A stretch of 64,000 bases of DNA, taken from contig NZ_LMSI01000001.1 of the NCBI RefSeq assembly GCF_001428075.1, forward strand, positions 32,516 through 96,515, written 5' to 3'. Shown here in pieces: positions 18,670 through 26,119 of the stretch (position 1 is its first letter; every line of letters begins with the position of its first letter). The DNA comes from Arthrobacter sp. Soil764 (GTDB lineage Bacteria; Actinomycetota; Actinomycetes; Actinomycetales; Micrococcaceae). The translations under genes and the position numbers were made by a program. The notes below the pieces were generated by a model. It saw only the letters and a program-made list of their open reading frames with translations, was not told the origin of the DNA and ran no database searches.

Positions 18670-20406
18670 CTATTTAGCGAGGTCGTAGGAGTCGACCACG
18701 GCCATGCTCACCGGGAACTCCACAGGGATGGGGCCGAACAGCAGCTCCTTCGCAGCCTTCGCTGATTCCTCGATGGCCGCGATGCAGGCGCCGACGCCGT
18801 CCGCCGGCGCATGCACCATCACCTCGTCATGCAGGAAGAAGGCAAGCTCGGCCCGCACACCCCCGCCGCTGCCACCGGTTCCTGCCGTCCGCAAGGCGCG
18901 CAGCCGCCGTCGTAATTCTGCCAGCCAGCAGGCCGCCCAGTCCGCTGCCGAGCCCTGGACCACGAAGTTCCGGGTGAAGCGCCCGCGGGACCGGGCAATC
19001 GACTCTGCCCGCCGCTGCTCCTCCGCCGTGGACGAGCGCTGGCTCAGGAACCACTGCTGCGAGGGCGGAGGACTGCTGCGGCCCAGCCTGGTGGTCACCG
19101 TCCCGCCCGCCTCACCGGCCCGTGCCGCGCGTTCCACAAAATCCACCGCGCGCGGATAGATGCGGGCCAGCTGCGGCATCAGGCGGCCTGCCTCGCCGGA
19201 AGTGGCCCCGTACATGGCCCCCAGCAGGGCCATCTTCGCCTTGGCCCGGTCCCCGCCAAAGCCCTTGGCGGCGATCCCGGCATACAGGTCCTGGTCCCGC
19301 GCCGCCTCAGCCATGGCCGAGTCCTGCGCGAGGGCGCCCAGGACGCGCGGTTCCAGCTGAGAGGCATCGGCAACGATGAGCTTGTGGCCGGGGTCGGCGT
19401 GCACCGCGCCGCGGACCTGCCGGGGGATCTGCAGCGCACCGCCGCCGCGGGATGCCCAGCGACCCGACACCACGCCGCCCACCACGTACTCCGGGCGGAA
19501 CCTCCCGCCGTCCACCCAGGCATCAAGCCAGGCCCAGCCGTTCGCGGCGTGGAGGCGGGAAAGCTTCTTGTACTCCAGCAGCGGCTCGATGGCCGGATGG
19601 CTGGACTCCCTGAGCTCCCACTTCCGCGTGCTTTTGACCTCGATCCCGTTGCGGTGCAGGGCACGCATCAGGTCCTGGGGGGAATCCGGGTTCAGCCCGG
19701 GTGAGTTGAGCAGGGCGCGCAGTTCCGCAGCCAGCGCGTCCAGCTTCACCGGTCGCTGGCCCACGGGCGGGCGGGGACCCAGGTGGCTGGCCAGTATCTG
19801 TTCGTGCAGGTCCTCGCGCCATGGGACGCCGGCATGCTGCATCTCGGCAGCCACGATGGCGGCCGCAGACTCGGCGGCGAGCAGGAGCTGGAGGCGGTTC
19901 CGACGGTTTTCCGCGGTGCCCACAGCGGCCAGCGCAGCCTGCTGGGCGGCGTATTCGGCCCGGAGCTCCTCAAGCGTCCAGCCGGGTGCCGGCGCCGCGG
20001 CGGGGTTGTCGAACAGGGCCCCTTGGTCCGCAGGGGGACGTGGTGGCTTCAGTGCCTTTGGCGGAAGCACTGGATCTTCCACCGGTGCCCTGTCCGTGTT
20101 CCGGGCATAGTCAGTGTGGGCGCTGAACTGGGAGAAGGCCAGGATGGTGCCGCAAAGGGTGAGATCGTAGCAGCGTTCCACCTCCACCCCTGATGCCAGC
20201 AGCGCGGGGTACCAGTCCTCGGTCCGGTGCCAGATCCAGCGGGGCGGTTGGCCGCCCGGGCGCCGGGCTTCCAGATCGCGTACGACGGCGGCAAGGCCGC
20301 TGAGTGCCACGGTGCGGGGTTCAGGGTTGGCCGGCTGGGCGTGGCCCGCCTGGGTCAGTTCCTGGAGCGCCGCGCCGTGTGGGTGGGCGGCGAGCAGCAG
20401 GTACAT
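18670..20406 (-). CDS. Family-A DNA polymerase with degenerate 3'-5' exonuclease-like N-terminus
   Basis: A 578-residue PolA-like protein without the 5'-nuclease domain, the type annotated in actinobacteria as bifunctional 3'-5' exonuclease/DNA polymerase. Polymerase motif A is VADASQLEPR (346-354, catalytic Asp in DASQ), the O helix has Arg387, Lys391 and Tyr399 (RAKAKMALLGAMYG), and motif C is FLHDEV (His526-Asp527-Glu528). The N-terminal 200 residues are short of the usual acidic exonuclease residues and may be inactive. It is divergent from the Tad-like locus. Probably a repair polymerase, distinct from the main PolA. Confidence 0.88.
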   Translation of the reverse strand: MYLLLAAHPHGAALQELTQAGHAQPANPEPRTVALSGLAAVVRDLEARRPGGQPPRWIWHRTEDWYPALLASGVEVERCYDLTLCGTILAFSQFSAHTDYARNTDRAPVEDPVLPPKALKPPRPPADQGALFDNPAAAPAPGWTLEELRAEYAAQQAALAAVGTAENRRNRLQLLLAAESAAAIVAAEMQHAGVPWREDLHEQILASHLGPRPPVGQRPVKLDALAAELRALLNSPGLNPDSPQDLMRALHRNGIEVKSTRKWELRESSHPAIEPLLEYKKLSRLHAANGWAWLDAWVDGGRFRPEYVVGGVVSGRWASRGGGALQIPRQVRGAVHADPGHKLIVADASQLEPRVLGALAQDSAMAEAARDQDLYAGIAAKGFGGDRAKAKMALLGAMYGATSGEAGRLMPQLARIYPRAVDFVERAARAGEAGGTVTTRLGRSSPPPSQQWFLSQRSSTAEEQRRAESIARSRGRFTRNFVVQGSAADWAACWLAELRRRLRALRTAGTGGSGGGVRAELAFFLHDEVMVHAPADGVGACIAAIEESAKAAKELLFGPIPVEFPVSMAVVDSYDLAK

Positions 20407-20577
20407 GCTTCCATTCTGCCCTGCCGGGGGTATGCCCTGCCCTCGGCGCTGGCGCCTTGCCGTTGTGGTGGTGCTTTACCCCCGTGGTGGTGCGGTCCGC
20501 GGAGCCAGCGGTGCAGGTTGTCCACATACGGGGTTTGCTCCCTTAACCGGGCTACGTCCTCGCGGCAGAGTGGCTCC

Positions 20578-21786
20578 ATGAGCAGGCATCAGCTGAACGC
20601 ATCCCCATCCGCACCGGGACGGGCCGCCGGCTCTTCCTGGCGGCCAACGGACGGGGCGTCATCCGGCACGGCCTGGCTGCCGGACAACGTAAAGCCTGAT
20701 GGTCCAAAACCTGGTGGTTCGGCGCCTGGCGGTCCGGGCGAGGTGCTGTTGGTGACCTCCTCCGGCGTCCTCCGGGCCGAAGTGGAGCGTATTGTGGCAG
20801 CCGCCGGTGCGCATCTGCGCGTTGTGCCCGATGCCGTGGAGGCTGGACGTCATTGGGAAGCGTCGTCCGCCGTCCTGGTAGGCAGCGACGTGCGTGAGTT
20901 GCCGCCGCGGCGCCAGACACCTGCAGTCATGGTGGGCCTCGACGGTGAAGGGGACAGCCTCTGGCACCTCGCCGCTGCCCTGGGGGCGGAACGTGTTGCC
21001 GTGCTGCCGGATGCTGCTGCCTGGCTGGCCGACCATCTGAGCAGGTCGCGGTCGCCAGGCCCGGGCGGACTGGTCCTTGGCATCACGGGCGGTTGCGGCG
21101 GCGCCGGAGCCACCACCGCCGCCATCTGGATAGCGCAGGCGGCAGCAGGGCTGGGGGTGCGTGTCCTGCTCGTTGACGGCGACCCATGGGGAGGGGGCCT
21201 GGAGCTGGCCCTCGCCGCCGAGGAAAACCCCGGGCTCCGATGGCCGGACCTCGCTGAGGCAAGGGGAAGCATCGACCCCCTCCAGCTCTCGGATTCCCTG
21301 CCGGTCGCGGGAGGCTTTTCCTTCCTGTCCTGGCCTGCCACACGTGAGCAGCCCCTTCCTGTCGCCGCCGCAGCCGCAGCGGGTGTGCTTGACGCTGCCC
21401 GCCGTGGATATGAACTGGTCCTGCTCGACGTGGGAAGGGGTGCGGAGCCGCTCCATACGGTGGCGTGGGACTGCGACCGGATCATGATGGTGGTGCCCGC
21501 ACAGCTGAAGGCGGCAGTGGCGGCGGTGCGCCTGCTCCAGGAGCTTCCGCCGGTGGAGGCGGCCCTGCTGGTCCGGGGCCGCCCCGGTTCTGCCCTGGAC
21601 GCTGCGCTGATCGCCGATGCTGTAGGGCTGCCGGTGCAGGGCCGGATACCTGAACTCCGCGCCGTTGCGGGAGCCATGGAATCGGGCCGCCTGCTGGACC
21701 TGGGGAAGCGCCGGAAAATCCGGAACTTTGCGGCTTCTGTGCTTGATTGGCTTGGCGATGACCTGACGGTGGGAGACATGGCATGA
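20578..21786 (+). CDS. Ssd/TadZ-like MinD-family protein (CpaE-like)
   Basis: A 402-residue protein of the septum-site-determining/CpaE-like family that opens the actinobacterial Tad locus. The first 50 residues are polar and probably disordered, then a receiver-like domain, then a MinD/ParA-type fold. The P-loop reads GITGGCGGAGATT (169-180), lacking both lysines of the normal deviant Walker A, while the DGDPWGGGLE switch region (200-208) is kept. It may position the secretion apparatus or affect septum placement, as proposed for mycobacterial Ssd. The ATG at 20578 is used. The stop overlaps tadA by 4 nt (ATGA). Confidence 0.85.
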   Translation: MSRHQLNASPSAPGRAAGSSWRPTDGASSGTAWLPDNVKPDGPKPGGSAPGGPGEVLLVTSSGVLRAEVERIVAAAGAHLRVVPDAVEAGRHWEASSAVLVGSDVRELPPRRQTPAVMVGLDGEGDSLWHLAAALGAERVAVLPDAAAWLADHLSRSRSPGPGGLVLGITGGCGGAGATTAAIWIAQAAAGLGVRVLLVDGDPWGGGLELALAAEENPGLRWPDLAEARGSIDPLQLSDSLPVAGGFSFLSWPATREQPLPVAAAAAAGVLDAARRGYELVLLDVGRGAEPLHTVAWDCDRIMMVVPAQLKAAVAAVRLLQELPPVEAALLVRGRPGSALDAALIADAVGLPVQGRIPELRAVAGAMESGRLLDLGKRRKIRNFAASVLDWLGDDLTVGDMA

Positions 21787-22988
21787 GGCGGGCGCCGGGC
21801 AGCCCGCCGGCACCGGCCAGGGAAACAGGCGCCGCAGCGGGGGCTGGAGGCCCGGGTTCACGGCGCAGCGCCCGCATCCTGGAAACGGGCCAGGCAGGCC
21901 GCCCGGTGCGCAGCAGGGAAGCAGCCGGCGCCAGGACGGTCGATTCAGGGCTGCTGGAATCAGTCCGGGAGTCCATGATGGCTGAGGCGGGAGCCGTGAC
22001 GCCTTCACGCGTTGCGGCGGCCGTCCAGGCCACCGGCAAGCTGTTGGGCACCGCTGGGTCACTCGCCGCGGTGGAGCGGATCAGTGCCGAACTGAACGGG
22101 CTGGGGCCGCTGCAGGAACTTACCCGGGACCCGGCCGTCACGGACATCTTCGTCAACGCTCCCGGCTCCGTGTGGGTGGACCGGGGCCGCGGCATAGAGC
22201 GCGTTCCTGTCCTGTTCGACGGCGAGGCCCAGTTGCGGGCGCTGGCCTGCAGGCTTGTCGCCGCGGGCGGGCGCCGCCTGGATGACGGTTCACCCTGTGT
22301 CGATGTCAGGCTTGCCGGCGGCTACCGTGTCCATGCCGTGTTGCCGCCGGTTTCCACGTCCGGGACGCTGCTGAGCGTGCGGATCCGCAGGGAGCGGGTC
22401 TTCAGTATGGAAGAGCTGCGCTCCAGCGGAATGTTTGGTCCGGGAGTGCAGGCGGTGCTGGAGAAAGTCGTGGACAGGAGGCTGAGCTTCCTGATCAGCG
22501 GGGCCACGGGTTCCGGGAAGACCACGCTGCTTTCCACCTTGCTGGGCCTGTGTTCGGCGGAGGAACGGCTGGTCCTGATCGAGGACGCGTCCGAACTGAA
22601 TCCTGTCCACCCCCACGTGGTCGCCCTGGAATCACGCCACGGAAACCTTGAAGGCGGCGGTGCAGTGGATTTGGGCGAACTCGTAAGGCAGGCACTGCGC
22701 ATGCGTCCGGACAGGCTGGTGGTGGGTGAGTGCCGGGGCGGGGAAGTCCGCGAACTCCTCACCGCGATGAACACCGGGCACAGCGGCGGCGGAGGCACGA
22801 TCCATGCGAATACGGCAGCGGCAGTTCCCGCGAGGCTCAACGCCCTCGGGGCCCTCGCAGGGCTGGGCCCCGACGCCGTGCGTCTCCAGGCTGCCAGTGC
22901 GCTCGATGTTGTCATCCACGTGGGCAGGACGCCCCGGGGCAGGGAAGTCCTGTGCGTCGGACTGATTCATGACGGAACGGAGGATTGA
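21783..22988 (+). CDS. tadA: TadA/CpaF-type secretion ATPase
   Basis: Cytoplasmic motor ATPase for assembly of Flp/Tad pili or a related secretion structure. It has 401 residues. Walker A is GATGSGKTT (240-248); the Asp box and VALESRHGNLEGGGAVDLGELVRQALRM-type region follow (given here only in part: ESRHGN and LVRQALRMRPD), then VVGECRGGEV (Walker B) and the His box HSGGGGTIHAN. It overlaps the Ssd gene by 4 nt. The stop is followed by GGAGG-N7-GTG leading into a short ORF. Confidence 0.93.
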   Translation: MRRAPGSPPAPARETGAAAGAGGPGSRRSARILETGQAGRPVRSREAAGARTVDSGLLESVRESMMAEAGAVTPSRVAAAVQATGKLLGTAGSLAAVERISAELNGLGPLQELTRDPAVTDIFVNAPGSVWVDRGRGIERVPVLFDGEAQLRALACRLVAAGGRRLDDGSPCVDVRLAGGYRVHAVLPPVSTSGTLLSVRIRRERVFSMEELRSSGMFGPGVQAVLEKVVDRRLSFLISGATGSGKTTLLSTLLGLCSAEERLVLIEDASELNPVHPHVVALESRHGNLEGGGAVDLGELVRQALRMRPDRLVVGECRGGEVRELLTAMNTGHSGGGGTIHANTAAAVPARLNALGALAGLGPDAVRLQAASALDVVIHVGRTPRGREVLCVGLIHDGTED

Positions 22989-22990
22989 CG

Positions 22991-23083
22991 GTGGTGCCGG
23001 CCGTTGAAGAATCGGGCGTGCCGGGTCCCGGCTGGCCTGCGCTCGCAGCCCGTTTGGGGATGGACCCCGGGGACATCCTGTGA
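22991..23083 (+). CDS. Candidate 30-residue small ORF between tadA and tadB
   Basis: GTG-initiated ORF starting 2 nt after the tadA stop. A strong GGAGG Shine-Dalgarno (22979-22983) lies 7 nt before the GTG, inside the tadA end. It ends with TGA overlapping the GTG start of tadB by 4 nt. The product would begin MVPAVEESGVPG and end LGMDPGDIL, with no membrane segment. tadB itself has no other ribosome site, so the small ORF could deliver ribosomes to it by termination-reinitiation. Whether the peptide has a function is unknown. Confidence 0.5.
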   Translation: MVPAVEESGVPGPGWPALAARLGMDPGDIL

Positions 23084-23874
23084 CGATCCTCCTCTGTGCG
23101 CTCCTGGTCGCCGCCATGGTGCTGCTCCTCAAGCCGCCCCTGAACGCCGCATCCAGGTTGCGGGCAGCGGGCGGCAAGAGCCCGATGGCGCCCGGAGGCC
23201 GGAAACACCGGATACTGCCGTGGGTCAGCCCGGCCGGCAGGGGTTCCGAAAGGACGCGGGGACCCGGCCTGACCCTGGTGGTTCAGCAGTTGGCGGCGCT
23301 GCTCAAAGGCGGACGAACGCCGGGGCGGCTGTGGGACGAACTGTGGACCGTGTATGGGACCGCTGAGGATGGGCAGAGGCTTCACTTGGCACTCCCGTCC
23401 CCGGTGCTGTCAACCGGTTCCCTTGCAGTCCTGGCCTCCGCTCGCGCGGCCGCGGCAACCGGGGCTCCTGTTTCAGAGGCCATCCGGCGTGCGGTTTCCC
23501 TGGCGTTCCCGCGCCGGGGCAGGGAAGCCAGGACATGGTCTGAGCTTGCTGCCTGCTTCGACATCGCCGAAGCCAGCGGTTGCCCCCTTGCCGACGTGCT
23601 GACCCGGTTCGCTGCCCAGCTGGAAGCGGAGGAGGATGCGGACGCGGCCCGGCAAACCGCTCTCGCCGGTCCCAAAGCCACAGTCCGCCTCCTGACTTGG
23701 CTTCCGGCGATGGGTCTTGGACTGGGCGTCGCCCTGGGTGTGGATCCGCTGGCCACCCTGTTGGGAACACCTCTGGGGCTGGCCGCGCTTTTTGGCGGCG
23801 TGGTGCTTACTGCAGCCGGAAGGGCCTGGTCCGCCCGGCTTGTTGCGGCGGCTGCAGGGGCAGGAGTGCCATGA
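23080..23874 (+). CDS. tadB: TadB-like type II secretion system F domain membrane protein
   Basis: Inner-membrane platform protein of the Tad apparatus, 264 residues, with a GTG start at 23080. An N-terminal helix (ILLCALLVAAMVLLL) is followed by a cytoplasmic helical bundle of the T2SF type (LAVLASARAAAATGAPVSEA and further) and two C-terminal helices (about 207-250). It is translationally coupled to the preceding small ORF and to tadC (ATGA overlap at 23871). It presumably forms a heterodimer with TadC around which TadA turns. Confidence 0.85.
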   Translation: MTILLCALLVAAMVLLLKPPLNAASRLRAAGGKSPMAPGGRKHRILPWVSPAGRGSERTRGPGLTLVVQQLAALLKGGRTPGRLWDELWTVYGTAEDGQRLHLALPSPVLSTGSLAVLASARAAAATGAPVSEAIRRAVSLAFPRRGREARTWSELAACFDIAEASGCPLADVLTRFAAQLEAEEDADAARQTALAGPKATVRLLTWLPAMGLGLGVALGVDPLATLLGTPLGLAALFGGVVLTAAGRAWSARLVAAAAGAGVP

Positions 23875-24476
23875 CTCCGGGTTGGACCCCGGGCCTGGCG
23901 CTGTTCCTGCTGCTCGGCGCAGGTATCTGGCTTGGGTGTTCAGGACCCGACCGGTCGCGTCACCGGCTCCGCCGCCTGTTTCATACAGGACCAGGAGCAC
24001 GTCGGACGGCCGCCGCTGAGGAACCGGAGGGAGCGCGCAGCAGTGGCTTGAAGGATACGGCCATGATGCTCGAACTTGTCGCGGCGATGCTCGACGCCGG
24101 CGCCGGTATCGGCCGTTCGCTGGAACTGGTGGCTGCCTCAGCCGTGCCCCAATACAGGGACTCCCTGCGGCCCGTGGTTTCGGCGCTCGCCATTGGCGCC
24201 GACTGGGAAACAGCGTGGCGCAGCTCCGCCGTACGGCTGCCGGAAATCCTGGAGCTCCGGTATGCACTCGGCTTCGCCGCACTCACGGGGGCGCCGTCGT
24301 CCGCAATCCTCTACGCCCAGGCCGCCAGGCTTCGCCGGGAACGGTTCAGGGCCGCGGAAAAACGGGCCGCCTCGCTCGGCGTGAAGCTGGTGGTTCCGCT
24401 GGGACTGTGTTCCCTTCCCGCCTTCATTTGCCTTGGCGTTGTCCCGGTGCTGCTGGCCCTGGTGCCATCCGGCTGA
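23871..24476 (+). CDS. tadC: TadC-like type II secretion system F domain membrane protein
   Basis: A 201-residue partner of TadB. It has one helix near the N-terminus (GLALFLLLGAGIWLG), a T2SF bundle with the recognisable MMLELVAAMLDAGAGIGRSLE segment, and a C-terminal hairpin of hydrophobic helices (LVVPLGLCSLPAFICLGVVP). The ATG at 23871 overlaps the tadB stop. A 158-nt gap follows before the pilin-like gene. Confidence 0.85.
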   Translation: MTPGWTPGLALFLLLGAGIWLGCSGPDRSRHRLRRLFHTGPGARRTAAAEEPEGARSSGLKDTAMMLELVAAMLDAGAGIGRSLELVAASAVPQYRDSLRPVVSALAIGADWETAWRSSAVRLPEILELRYALGFAALTGAPSSAILYAQAARLRRERFRAAEKRAASLGVKLVVPLGLCSLPAFICLGVVPVLLALVPSG

Positions 24477-24634
24477 CCACAGGACCGTGCCCACAGATGC
24501 TGGTCCCTTCCTCCACAAAGGCTGAATCGCCCACCTTTTCCACTTAGCCCATCCACTCACTTACCCGCTCCTGCGGGGCCGGGAAGAGTCAAGACAGCCG
24601 GGAAAACCACCGGTACCCACGGAAAGGAAACCAC

Positions 24635-25015
24635 ATGTACATCAACAACCACCGCCGCCACTACACCGCCGGAACCTCCGCGCTCGCCGCGTCCGGCCAG
24701 AAGCCCGCACAACAGGACAGCAGCCGGCCCGCCACCAGCAGGGCACCGTACGCTTCCGCCGCTTCCCTTGCCCCCAAAGGTTCTGTCCCCGTAACCAGCA
24801 ACGTCGTGCAGCTCTACCCCGGCGCGGGCAGTACCCGGCCCAGCATCCGGCGCTGCGGGCTGCTGGGTTCACAGGCGGGCATGGCTACCGCGGAATACGC
24901 CATCGCCACCCTCGCCGCAGTCGGGTTCGCCGGGCTGCTCGTGTTCATCCTCCGCAGCGACGAAGTACGTGGCTTCCTCCTCAACCTCATCCGCACGGCG
25001 CTGGCGCTGCCGTGA
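24635..25015 (+). CDS. DUF4244 Flp-pilin-like protein
   Basis: A 126-residue precursor, the probable major pilin-like subunit of this Tad-type locus. The C-terminal third has a class-IVb prepilin signature: a cut site after Gly82 in QAG/MATAEYA with Glu at +5 and Tyr at +6, followed by a hydrophobic helix (IATLAAVGFAGLLVFIL). The mature part would be only about 44 residues, the size of Flp pilins, with an unusually long 82-residue polar leader. A GGAAAGGAAACCAC Shine-Dalgarno region precedes the ATG. No TadV prepilin peptidase is in the window. The stop overlaps the next gene's GTG. Confidence 0.8.
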   Translation: MYINNHRRHYTAGTSALAASGQKPAQQDSSRPATSRAPYASAASLAPKGSVPVTSNVVQLYPGAGSTRPSIRRCGLLGSQAGMATAEYAIATLAAVGFAGLLVFILRSDEVRGFLLNLIRTALALP

Positions 25016-25620
25016 CGGCTTCACCGGCCGGACGCCTTCTCCAAGGAGCCCTCGGTTACAGGTCGGTCGAAGCCACAGCCGTCGAAACAAGTTCCTTGGA
25101 AGACGGGAACCTGAAAGCCAGTTCCCTGGAAGACGGGAACCTGAAAGCCAGTTCCCTGGAAGACGGGACCGGCAGCATGGCCGGCGGCAGAGGGGGCAAG
25201 GGACCAGCGGGCTCCGGTGCAAACGCACAGGGTGCCGTGACTGCAGAGTTCGCCGTGGCGCTGCCTGCTGTACTCGCACTGCTGGCCATGCTGCTGGCCG
25301 GAGCCGCCGCGGGGATGACGCAACTGCGCATTGAAGACGGAGCCCGGGCCGGTGCCAGGGCGCTGGCCCGGGGCGAGGACCCCGCGGCTGTGGAAAGGAC
25401 GGTGAGGACGCTGGCGGGCGGTTCGGCTGCTGCGTCGGTTGCTGCCGACGGCGAATGGTTCAACGTGACCGTCACGGACCGGGTGCCGGGACCGTTGGGA
25501 GCATCCATCCCCTGGACACTGACTGCACGTGCGGCAGCGCGGAGCGAAGCAGCGGGGACCGGTGCCGGCAGTGCTACGGGCGGCGTCGGCGGCCCGGCGC
25601 GCGGCCGGGCAGCCAGATGA
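25012..25620 (+). CDS. TadE-like minor pilin
   Basis: A 202-residue protein with the TadE signature: prepilin-type site after Gly74 (AQG/AVTAEFAVALP, Glu at +5), a hydrophobic helix of about 20 residues, and a small globular domain. The GTG start at 25012 overlaps the upstream stop by 4 nt. An ATG at 25177 (Met56, MAGGRGGKG) is a credible alternative and would give a more usual leader. The segment between the two starts contains a 30-nt tandem repeat encoding SSLEDGNLKA. It probably joins the pilus-like structure or its base. Confidence 0.8.
   Translation: MTASPAGRLLQGALGYRSVEATAVETSSLEDGNLKASSLEDGNLKASSLEDGTGSMAGGRGGKGPAGSGANAQGAVTAEFAVALPAVLALLAMLLAGAAAGMTQLRIEDGARAGARALARGEDPAAVERTVRTLAGGSAAASVAADGEWFNVTVTDRVPGPLGASIPWTLTARAAARSEAAGTGAGSATGGVGGPARGRAAR
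25091..25170 (+). repeat. 30-nt tandem repeat in the tadE-like gene, 2.7 copies
   Basis: Units start at 25091, 25121 and 25151 (partial). The first two differ by one base (GTTCCTTGGA against GTTCCCTGGA). In the long reading frame each unit encodes SSLEDGNLKA, acidic and then basic. The unit length is a multiple of three, so copy-number change would keep the frame. Confidence 0.9.
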
Positions 25621-26099
25621 TGGGCGGCGCTGAACGGCGGCATCGCGTCATGGGGCAGGGGCATCCCTCCGTGGTTCTGAAGTGTGCCGCCGGGTTGCGC
25701 CATCCCACACTCTGGCGGAGGCATCGCACCGCGGGCAGGTGCAGGCCGGGAACGGGTGATGGACGTGAACGCGGTTCCGGGACGGTCCTGGCCGCAGGTC
25801 TGGCACTGGTGGTCATGACGGCCATGGCCCTCATGCTGCTGCTGGCGCAGTCGGCCGTGCTGGCCAGCAGGGCGGCAGCGGCCGCGGACCTGGCGGCCCT
25901 TGCCGCGGCGGATGCCCTCCGCGGCATCACCACGGGTCAGCCTTGCAGTGTCGCCGCGGACGTGGCCGCCCGCCACGGCGCCACGGTCCCTAGCTGCTCA
26001 GAGGGCGCGGGGCAGACCGTTGAGGTGCGGACCGAGCTGGTGGACCGCTCGCTGCTGGGTGCCGCAACCGGCCATGCCCGGGCAGGGCCTCCGCCGTAA
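25617..26099 (+). CDS. TadE/Rv3654c-like pseudopilin without the +5 glutamate
   Basis: A 160-residue protein, last gene of the Tad-type operon, of the short 'helicase/secretion neighbourhood TadE-like' family. The ATG at 25617 overlaps the preceding stop (ATGA). A basic leader of 53 residues ends in ERG/SGTVLAAGLALVV, a prepilin-like site where Leu stands at +5 instead of Glu, followed by a long hydrophobic helix and an Ala-rich stretch typical of these proteins (AAAAADLAALAAADAL). It contains two Cys in the C-terminal part. It may be secreted or membrane anchored. It converges on the DEAH helicase with a 20-nt gap. Confidence 0.75.
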   Translation: MMGGAERRHRVMGQGHPSVVLKCAAGLRHPTLWRRHRTAGRCRPGTGDGRERGSGTVLAAGLALVVMTAMALMLLLAQSAVLASRAAAAADLAALAAADALRGITTGQPCSVAADVAARHGATVPSCSEGAGQTVEVRTELVDRSLLGAATGHARAGPPP

Positions 26100-26119
26100 C
26101 GGTGACGCACGAACGGGAG

